Assembly: GCA_019412865.1 (NCBI GenBank)
Contig: DXOJ01000412.1
Location: 1-7,532 of the forward strand
Source of the DNA: Bacteroides sp.
GTDB lineage: Bacteria; Bacteroidota; Bacteroidia; Bacteroidales; Bacteroidaceae
DNA length: 7,532 nucleotides
Reading direction: 5' to 3'
Numbering within the stretch: the first letter of the stretch is position 1; every line of letters begins with the position of its first letter. The position numbers were made by a program, and so were the translations under genes. The notes below the pieces were generated by a model. The model searched no databases. It worked only from the letters and a program-made list of their open reading frames with translations, and was not told where the DNA came from. Of the stretch, positions 1-4,939 are shown piece after piece.

Positions 1-553
1 GGTCTGAACGCGGACTACGAGTTCTTCGTCCCTGGTGGTGTCCTTGTCCAGGTTTCTGTCCTTTTCTGCGGTCAAACTCTTTCTTAAACTTATTAGCATT
101 CATCTTCTCCTGCTGATAAATCTTCAGAATCTGCTTCTGCGAAAGTATCTTGCTGAATTCATTGTAATACTTTTCACGAACATCCAGCATTTTACGGCTT
201 TGAGTAAACTGATTCCGCAACATGGTTGCAATCTGGTCGTCAGTCATGGACGACCGTTCCTGCTTAGCATTGGCATCCGTCCCTTGTTTTTTCGCTTTTT
301 CGGTTCTCGGTCTGGACATCATACGACATTCGCGTAACTCTTTCAGATATTTCTCATAAACCGGAGTAAATTTGGTAGCAGTTGCATCATCCAGCATCAG
401 TATTTTCACCATCTGGTTAGTCTGCATCTGCACCATTTGTTCCGGTGTAGGGCGTTGTTTCTTTTCTTTGTTATCTGTATTCTGTGCAGACAAAGTCATC
501 TGGCTTCCCATCAATAGGACAGCCAAAATTACATAAATAAATTTAGTCTTCAT
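1..553 (-). CDS. Spy/CpxP-like secreted helical protein, partial (C-terminus beyond the left edge)
   Basis: Open frame from ATG at 553 to the window edge, 184 residues visible and no stop. Residues 1-23 form a clear signal peptide (two lysines, hydrophobic stretch, L-S-A then Gln), so the product should be periplasmic. The mature part is charged, Met/Gln-rich and predicted helical. Two similar helical units are visible: about 37-79 (PEQM start, LMLDDATATKF, Y-E-K-Y, ending RECRMM) and about 103-150 (MTDDQIATML, DVREKYYNEFSKILS, IYQQEK). This pattern resembles the Spy/CpxP/heavy-metal-sensor-like proteins that often follow ECF sigma genes in Bacteroidota. The visible C-terminus is rich in Gly, His, Arg and Lys. 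It lies 33 bases after the putative anti-sigma gene, as the third gene of the 1475-to-1 operon. A role as periplasmic chaperone or stress sensor is inferred from family resemblance and position only. One cysteine (residue 76) is visible after the signal peptide. Confidence 0.8.
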   Translation of the reverse strand, partial: MKTKFIYVILAVLLMGSQMTLSAQNTDNKEKKQRPTPEQMVQMQTNQMVKILMLDDATATKFTPVYEKYLKELRECRMMSRPRTEKAKKQGTDANAKQERSSMTDDQIATMLRNQFTQSRKMLDVREKYYNEFSKILSQKQILKIYQQEKMNANKFKKEFDRRKGQKPGQGHHQGRRTRSPRSD

Positions 554-586
554 AATCTTCACGTTTAAAATAATTGATTGAGTTAC

Positions 587-934
587 TTAATTCAAAAATA
601 TATCATTTTCAGAGAAGTTGACGAGCTCTTCCAACTCCTCATCCGATAGTTCTTTAATCCATTTATCTACAGATTCTGTACCATTAGCTAATACTTTCGA
701 AGAAGACGTTTTCACCTCATCTGCCTGTCTCAAAGATGGAACAAACAAAAATCCGATCAATACTGCCGCCATGGTAATCACCGTAGAAATAATCAGCTTC
801 ATGTGAGATTTCCGCTGTTGCTTCACTCCGGCGCGTTCCATCACCTTTCGTTGCACATCCTCGAAGAATCCATCGGGGGTACGGTAAGGTGTCCGTTTAC
901 CAATATCGTCAAAATCAAAATCCTTTTTCATCAT
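587..934 (-). CDS. Small single-pass membrane protein, probable anti-sigma factor
   Basis: 115 residues. The N-terminal 45 residues are charged and soluble, with the motif PYRTPDGFFEDVQRKVMER (about 16-34), which I recognise as typical of small Bacteroides proteins encoded next to ECF sigma factors. One transmembrane segment lies at about 46-68, preceded by Arg/Lys residues, so the N-terminus should be cytoplasmic. The roughly 45-residue C-terminal part should be periplasmic and ends in an acidic helix (WIKELSDEELEELVNFSEND). The ATG at 934 begins one base after the sigma stop codon (936-938), so the two are almost certainly co-transcribed and probably translationally coupled. A second ATG follows immediately at 931. 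There is no zinc-binding HxxxCxxC anti-sigma motif, so the anti-sigma call rests on position, topology and resemblance, not on a named domain. The B. fragilis EcfO/Reo pair is a known example of this general arrangement, but nothing here shows orthology. Confidence 0.78.
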   Translation of the reverse strand: MMKKDFDFDDIGKRTPYRTPDGFFEDVQRKVMERAGVKQQRKSHMKLIISTVITMAAVLIGFLFVPSLRQADEVKTSSSKVLANGTESVDKWIKELSDEELEELVNFSENDIFLN

Positions 935-935
935 T

Positions 936-1475
936 CTATCTGTTTAATATATATTCCTTAATCTTCTCTTTCGCATAGTGGTAATTCACTTTTAGTGTAT
1001 CCACTTTGCTATCCAGTACACGGGCAATCTCTTCATATTCAAGTTCATCGTAATAACGTAAGTTGAATACAAGCCGTTGCTTTTCAGGCAAACTTAGAAT
1101 GGCCTCCTGAAACTTCACTGCCAGCTCATTTTCATAATCAATATAATCGGAAGCCTTCAACTTGCCCATCAACTCTTCCTGAACATCTTCTGCAGAAACA
1201 ACTCCCTCATCTTTACGACCGTTCAGCAAGCGTAAACTCTCATTCGTGGCAATCTGGTAAATCCAGGTTGACAGTGAACTTTCTTCGCGAAACTGATCGA
1301 TATGCCGGAACACCCGGATAAAGACTTCCTGAAGCACATCCTCCGCATCTTCATGAGATACGACCAGTCTACGGATATAATTATATATCGGTACCTGAAA
1401 AGAGTCCATCAACATCTTGAATCCCCGTTCGCGATTCGAGGCACAAGCTTCACGAATTTTATTCTCGTTTATCAT
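936..1475 (-). CDS. RpoE-like ECF RNA polymerase sigma factor
   Basis: 179 residues from ATG at 1475. The frame could begin three bases earlier at a TTG (1478), but the ATG is the likelier start and has a purine-rich stretch (AGAAAAAG) just upstream. Sigma region 2 covers about residues 20-85, with the core-binding and -10-recognition segment DAEDVLQEVFIRVFRHIDQF followed by SSLSTWIYQIATNESLRLL. Region 4 covers about 122-175, with AILSLPEKQRLVFNLRYYDELEYEEIARVL as the first helices and then a helix-turn-helix. The two are joined by an acidic linker. It should direct RNA polymerase to a small stress or envelope regulon, held inactive by the membrane protein encoded one base downstream. It belongs to the general RpoE-like class, not the FecI-like class of the second sigma gene in this window. 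No convincing housekeeping or autoregulated promoter was found in the roughly 120 bases before it. Confidence 0.93.
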   Translation of the reverse strand: MINENKIREACASNRERGFKMLMDSFQVPIYNYIRRLVVSHEDAEDVLQEVFIRVFRHIDQFREESSLSTWIYQIATNESLRLLNGRKDEGVVSAEDVQEELMGKLKASDYIDYENELAVKFQEAILSLPEKQRLVFNLRYYDELEYEEIARVLDSKVDTLKVNYHYAKEKIKEYILNR

Positions 1476-1595
1476 CAATTCTTTTTCTGAGCTTTATTAG
1501 TTAGAACGAAGAAGAGCGGGGAAGTTAAATACGGGAATCCGCATTTTGCTTTTATTAACAAGAAAGAGTAAGAGAGAAGCTGCGCATAAGATATA
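1476..1595. other. Spacer upstream of the RpoE-like sigma gene
   Basis: About 120 bases between the sigma start and the hairpin terminator. It should contain the promoter of the 1475-to-1 operon. On the minus strand I found no good TAnnTTTG element and no clear GGAAC-type ECF -35 box. The remarkable parts are a polypyrimidine run on the minus strand (about 1561-1580 and 1506-1523) and a short dyad around 1540-1557. No small ORF with support is present. Confidence 0.4.
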
Positions 1596-1639
1596 AAAAG
1601 TGCCTCCATATCCTTTGTAAAGGCGATGAAGGCACTTTT
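1596..1639 (-). terminator. Hairpin terminator after the DUF4250 gene
   Basis: A perfect 10-bp inverted repeat (AAAAGTGCCT at 1596-1605 against AGGCACTTTT at 1630-1639). After one mismatch there are 3 more pairs (1607-1609 with 1626-1628), and a nested 5-bp hairpin lies in the loop (CCTTT 1612-1616, AAAGG 1619-1623). On the minus strand the stem runs into five T residues, which gives an intrinsic terminator 35 bases after the DUF4250 stop. The plus strand also ends in TTTT, so it could act in both directions. It separates the two ECF operons. Confidence 0.85.
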
Positions 1640-1674
1640 AGTAGTTTATCTATAAGTTGTAAACAAGAAAATGA

Positions 1675-1851
1675 TTACCAGAACTTATTGTGTTCCACAC
1701 TATATTCAAAGCCCACGGCTTTCAACTGATTCACTAATTCATCCTTGTCCACATTCATATCTTCACAAAGTTCGTCAAGTGAAGAATAACAATCACGTAA
1801 CTTCATATTGATGACGCTGAACAACATCATCGGATCTTTTGGTAATTCCAT
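1675..1851 (-). CDS. DUF4250 domain-containing small protein
   Basis: 58 residues, soluble, no signal peptide. The sequence MELPKDPMMLFSVINMKLRD followed by SSLDELCEDMNVDKDELVNQL and GFEYSVEHNKFW matches the DUF4250 family as I know it (short proteins of about 55-65 residues, function unknown). The middle part, with Leu-Asp-Glu-Leu, a short turn and Asp-Lys-Asp-Glu-Leu, looks like a small helix-turn-helix-like helical fold, but I would not call DNA binding from this. The frame stays open up to 1920. The start at 1851 is chosen because the family begins at MxLPKDPMM and because a good promoter (1877-1907) lies inside the longer version. The gene has its own promoter just past the stop of the STN gene and a strong terminator after it, so it is probably a separate transcription unit, perhaps with some read-through from the FecI/FecR operon. 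Confidence 0.9.
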   Translation of the reverse strand: MELPKDPMMLFSVINMKLRDCYSSLDELCEDMNVDKDELVNQLKAVGFEYSVEHNKFW

Positions 1852-1876
1852 AACATACAATCTTTTAAACCGGATG

Positions 1877-1907
1877 CAAAGGTACAGCAATCTCATTGAA
1901 TGACAAA
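1877..1907 (-). promoter_or_regulatory. Bacteroides-type promoter of the DUF4250 gene
   Basis: On the minus strand TTTG (1907-1904) is followed after exactly 19 bases by TACCTTTG (1884-1877). This matches the Bacteroides sigma-ABfr consensus TTTG-N19-21-TAnnTTTG. Transcription should start near 1870-1873, about 20 bases before the ATG at 1851. A small dyad, TCATT-G-AATGA (1893-1903), fills half of the spacer. The -33 element begins only 6 bases past the stop codon of the STN gene. Confidence 0.82.
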
Positions 1908-1912
1908 ACAAA

Positions 1913-3457
1913 TCAATCACCTATTTCTTCTATCTTCAAAGAGATCTTTTCTATCAGTTTACTGATTTCCTCTTCCAATGGGATCACGTTGAAGTCCTTC
2001 CAAAAGTTCTCATCATATTTGAAATAGGTGTCAGAGAAGATGGTACGGGTGGGCAATCTGTCTGTACGGGGAAATACGACCACTTGTTCGGTATCCACCT
2101 TGCAAGTAATCATCTCAAACCAGATATGAAGATCCCGGCTGCCGAACAGCATTTTTGTCCGTTTCACTTTGAAATGAAGATCTCCACGGATATGGTGTAT
2201 GTAATAAGTCCCTTGCCACGGTTTATAAGAAATTGTATATACCACCTTTTGAGGAATCATTCGCACGTTACGCGTACGCCTTTCGACAAACATACCTGCC
2301 GCATTCTTCACATATACAGGATGAACTTCCAGACGGGCTTGCAATAGAGCACTTGTCTCGGAATCAAGAAATAGCTCTCCACAAAAAAGAGGTTCGCTGA
2401 TTCCCTTTTTCTGCTCAAAATGCACCACATTTACAAATCGGTCCTCTAAAAATGTTACTCCTTCTGAAGTATAGTCATAAATACCCTTCTCTACACTAGG
2501 AGTCAGGAACTCGGGCATATCTTTGATGATATCCATCTGGATACAAGCCTGAATTCCGGATTTTACTTTTACAAGCAAGCTGTCTTTTGCTTCTACATTA
2601 CTTAGCCGACTCATCTTCAACAGCTTCACCTGATCCGGTACAGAAGAATATGAGGATGTCTTATAAACCTTAAACACAGCTTCCGACAAGTTTTGAAATT
2701 TGTTTTTCAACTGAACTCCTTCACGATAAAAAGTAGTCAGATATACCGGAGTATGCGAATAATTCTTATTCCGCCGCTCAATCATTTCACGCAAAAGTTT
2801 CTTTGGATCACTTCGACGAATCACCACTTCCTGCAAAGGGACAATTTTAGGTTCGAGACTAAGTATATTGTGCCGTCCAATCAGCAAAGCAAACTCTATG
2901 TCCTGTGAAAGATAACCTATATGAGAAAAAGTAATCGAATCATTTTTCAAAGAATCGGGTAAAGACAGTTTAAAATCTCCATTCTGATTCGTTATACTGC
3001 CAATAGATGTTCCTCGCACTCCAACAGTAGCAGAAGAGATAGGCATTCCTGTCTCCTTATCCAGCAAAGTACCGATAATGACAAAGTTTGTTATCTGTTC
3101 CGGAACAAAATCTTGTTGCACACGTACCTTTTTCTCCGAAGGGAGAGTAATCAGGATGTGAGTGCCCATCACTTGAAACTCCAGACTGGTATTTCCTACG
3201 ATGTCATACACTGCCTGACGAATGGAACGTTCGCCTCCCTTTATCTTCACTACTGCATCATTATCAATGACTTTACTATCATAAATAAACATATATCCCG
3301 ACTGTTGAGAGACATCACTCAACAATGAATAAACAGTACCTTTTATCTTGGGAAGTCTGACTATACGTTCCAGCACATCACTTCCATCCGCTCTCATCAT
3401 ATCGACGAAGAAGAAGAGTATCAGCAGAACGGACAGATAATGATAAGACTGTTTCAT
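1913..3457 (-). CDS. Secreted STN plus CarboxypepD_reg-like domain protein without beta-barrel; probable FecR-linked signalling protein
   Basis: 514 residues from ATG at 3457; the longer frame starts at a TTG (3466) and would spoil the signal peptide. Residues 1-23 are an export signal. About 34-105 is an STN domain (secretin/TonB short N-terminal domain: LPKIKGTVYSLLSDVSQQSGYMFIYDS, then the repeat ending in HILIT). About 126-208 is a CarboxypepD_reg-like beta-sandwich (GTLLDKETGMPISSATVGVRGT, TNQNGDFKLSL, SHIGY), followed by LQEVVI. This is the front end of a SusC/FecA-like transducer. Where the plug and barrel should come there is instead a beta-rich domain of about 300 residues (about 239-498) with the start TTFYREGVQ and the end ENFWKDFNVI, shared with the protein at 4935-6194. 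The gene starts 21 bases after the FecR stop, in the same operon. In FecA-type systems the STN domain contacts the periplasmic part of FecR; a similar contact here is inferred. No enzyme active site is recognised; the CarboxypepD_reg name does not imply peptidase activity. Confidence 0.88.
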   Translation of the reverse strand: MKQSYHYLSVLLILFFFVDMMRADGSDVLERIVRLPKIKGTVYSLLSDVSQQSGYMFIYDSKVIDNDAVVKIKGGERSIRQAVYDIVGNTSLEFQVMGTHILITLPSEKKVRVQQDFVPEQITNFVIIGTLLDKETGMPISSATVGVRGTSIGSITNQNGDFKLSLPDSLKNDSITFSHIGYLSQDIEFALLIGRHNILSLEPKIVPLQEVVIRRSDPKKLLREMIERRNKNYSHTPVYLTTFYREGVQLKNKFQNLSEAVFKVYKTSSYSSVPDQVKLLKMSRLSNVEAKDSLLVKVKSGIQACIQMDIIKDMPEFLTPSVEKGIYDYTSEGVTFLEDRFVNVVHFEQKKGISEPLFCGELFLDSETSALLQARLEVHPVYVKNAAGMFVERRTRNVRMIPQKVVYTISYKPWQGTYYIHHIRGDLHFKVKRTKMLFGSRDLHIWFEMITCKVDTEQVVVFPRTDRLPTRTIFSDTYFKYDENFWKDFNVIPLEEEISKLIEKISLKIEEIGD

Positions 3458-3478
3458 TTTTCCCAACTTTAATGAGTT

Positions 3479-4333
3479 CTATTCCGATAATAAAAGAATA
3501 TCTCCTTGCCGGATACATTGCAGACCGAGCGCATTAGCTATCAGATTAGCTATAACTTCAGAAGATTCGTCAGAGAATTCGACAGTCAGCCGACGTTCCT
3601 CCAATGCCGGTGAGACAACTTGTATTTGCAAACTATCCGAATTCAAATTCATGACTTTCAGAATGTTCGCTAACGATTCATCTTTAAATCGTATATGCTT
3701 AAAGAAGCTCCCCCACTCTTCATTCTCCTTATCTGTATCCAAAACGACTAATCGTTGTGATCGCACTACTACCATTTCCCCCGCTTTTACATAACACTCC
3801 TGATTTCCTTTTTTTAGAGTAACCTTCACTATCCCTCTTTGTACGGATAAACGGAACGGAGCATTTTCATCACTTTGCACACTAAAAGCAGTACCTAGCA
3901 CTTCAATCTTAGCTTGCTCCGTGTCAATCCAAAAGGGTTGTCCCTGCTTCTTTGCTACGTCAAAGAACGCATTTCCCTGTAGACTCACTTCCCGTTTATC
4001 AGCAATAAAATGTTTCGGATATAACAGGGAAGTTTCTTTTGCCAAGAGTACGACAGAACCGTCTTCGAGAGTCGTTGCCAAAGTGGAAACACCTTGATTT
4101 TCCTGTGTAAGAAGATGCTGTGCCAGTTCTTTATCAGAACCGGTCACCCAATACAAAGTTCCCCAAATGACGCCTATCAAAACGGCGGCAACTGCTCCGT
4201 ACCTGATCCATTGTGAATATTTGCGTGTATGGTGGCCTTCATCCACTTTCGCAAGTAAACGGTCATTGTCCAAGCGATTACACAATCGATTCCACGCCTG
4301 ATCTGTCTTTATTTTATAAATATCTGTTTTCAT
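3479..4333 (-). CDS. FecR-family anti-sigma factor / sigma regulator
   Basis: 284 residues from ATG at 4333; a GTG lies one codon upstream. About 1-44 is a soluble cytoplasmic part with a conserved AWNRL motif, which should hold the sigma factor. It is shorter than in many FecR proteins. One transmembrane helix lies at about 45-63. The periplasmic FecR domain covers about 85-190 (LEDGSVVLLAKETSLLYP, then REVSLQGNAFFDVAK, FWIDTEQAKIEVLGTAFSV). The C-terminal domain at about 210-283 (IRFKDESLANILKVMN, RRLTVEFSDESSEVIANLIA) matches the DUF4974 type, the region known to meet STN domains in TonB-dependent transducer systems. The start shares one base with the sigma stop (TGATG), a sign of translational coupling and fixed stoichiometry. 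The next gene encodes an STN protein, which fits direct signal transfer to this FecR. The substrate or signal cannot be read from the sequence. Confidence 0.94.
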   Translation of the reverse strand: MKTDIYKIKTDQAWNRLCNRLDNDRLLAKVDEGHHTRKYSQWIRYGAVAAVLIGVIWGTLYWVTGSDKELAQHLLTQENQGVSTLATTLEDGSVVLLAKETSLLYPKHFIADKREVSLQGNAFFDVAKKQGQPFWIDTEQAKIEVLGTAFSVQSDENAPFRLSVQRGIVKVTLKKGNQECYVKAGEMVVVRSQRLVVLDTDKENEEWGSFFKHIRFKDESLANILKVMNLNSDSLQIQVVSPALEERRLTVEFSDESSEVIANLIANALGLQCIRQGDILLLSE

Positions 4334-4884
4334 CACTTCATGTGAATATAAATTTCTACTTCTTCTCGTAATGTCCGGAGGGCTTTTGTCATTTCAGCCT
4401 CTACTGTCTTAACAGAAAGCGAAAGCTGCGTCGCTATCTCGACATATTTCCGCCCTTCCAGACGATGCATCTCGAAAATCCTCCGTCTGCGAACCGGCAG
4501 CTTTTCAAGGGTTCCATTTATGAATCTCTCCAATTCCTCATACTCCATCTGTTGATGAGGATCTGTTGACTGCTCTGGGTTGGAAGTAGTCAATACAGTT
4601 TCACGGTATCTGTTCCGAACTTCCTCGTGTTCGCAATACTGCAAAGATTGATTACGAGTCGCTCTATACAAGTAACTTTTAACGGACTGAAAGATCTGTA
4701 AGCGCTCCCTTTCTTTCCAAAATACATAAAAAAGTTCCTCCACAATCTCTTCAGCCACTTCCATTTGCCCGGTAATGCCTGCCGCATAACAGCAAAGAGG
4801 AAAATAGTAACGACGAAAGAGTTCCTCAAACGCTTTTATGTCACCTCCCTTTATCTTTTTTAGTATGAGCAGTTCATCCAGCAT
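4333..4884 (-). CDS. FecI-type ECF sigma factor (Bacteroides expansion family)
   Basis: 183 residues from ATG at 4884, with an AAAGAAAAG purine stretch upstream. Sigma region 2 spans about 15-83 (GDIKAFEELFRRYYFPLCCYAAG, then AEEIVEELFYVFWKERERL and VKSYLYRATRNQSLQY). Region 4 spans about 125-175 (LEKLPVRRRRIFEMHRLEGRKYVEIATQLSLSVKTVEAEMTKALRTLRE), including the helix-turn-helix for -35 recognition. The FYVFWKERE and FEMHRLEGRKYVEIA patterns are those of the FecI-like Bacteroides sigma family that is paired with FecR and STN proteins. The gene overlaps FecR by one base. It is preceded by its own candidate promoter of housekeeping type, so basal expression need not depend on autoregulation. 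Likely targets include its own operon or the neighbouring CarboxypepD_reg-like gene, but this is inference. Confidence 0.94.
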   Translation of the reverse strand: MLDELLILKKIKGGDIKAFEELFRRYYFPLCCYAAGITGQMEVAEEIVEELFYVFWKERERLQIFQSVKSYLYRATRNQSLQYCEHEEVRNRYRETVLTTSNPEQSTDPHQQMEYEELERFINGTLEKLPVRRRRIFEMHRLEGRKYVEIATQLSLSVKTVEAEMTKALRTLREEVEIYIHMK

Positions 4885-4909
4885 ACTTGCTTTTCTTTAC
4901 GATTGACCT

Positions 4910-4939
4910 CAAATATAAGAAAACTATCCCTGTTTCAAT
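4910..4939 (-). promoter_or_regulatory. Candidate Bacteroides-type promoter of the sigma-FecR-STN operon
   Basis: On the minus strand TATATTTG (4917-4910) fits the -7 consensus TAnnTTTG exactly. ATTG (4939-4936) lies 18 bases upstream as a slightly off-consensus -33 element. The predicted start, near 4903-4906, leaves a leader of about 20 bases before the ATG at 4884. The -33 element overlaps the stop codon of the preceding gene (4935-4937), so the sigma gene can be transcribed without the upstream gene. Confidence 0.7.

Noticed and set aside
35..337. 100-residue plus-strand frame
   Set aside because: Lies antisense inside the Spy/CpxP-like gene, whose minus-strand frame has a signal peptide and family-like helices; no domain or promoter supports the plus frame.
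1852..1920. N-terminal extension of the DUF4250 protein by 23 residues
   Set aside because: Upstream codons contain the promoter and the -7 element; the family starts at MxLPKDPMM.
1913..3457. Truncated SusC/FecA pseudogene
   Set aside because: The frame is intact to a normal stop, and the C-terminal domain is different from a plug/barrel and shared with the paralogue at 4935-6194, so this is a genuine architecture and not a broken transducer.
3458..3466. TTG start for the STN protein
   Set aside because: The ATG at 3457 gives a clean signal peptide; the TTG adds only three residues and has no better ribosome site.
4590..4829. 79-residue minus-strand frame
   Set aside because: Alternative frame fully inside the FecI-type sigma gene, which has both sigma regions intact.
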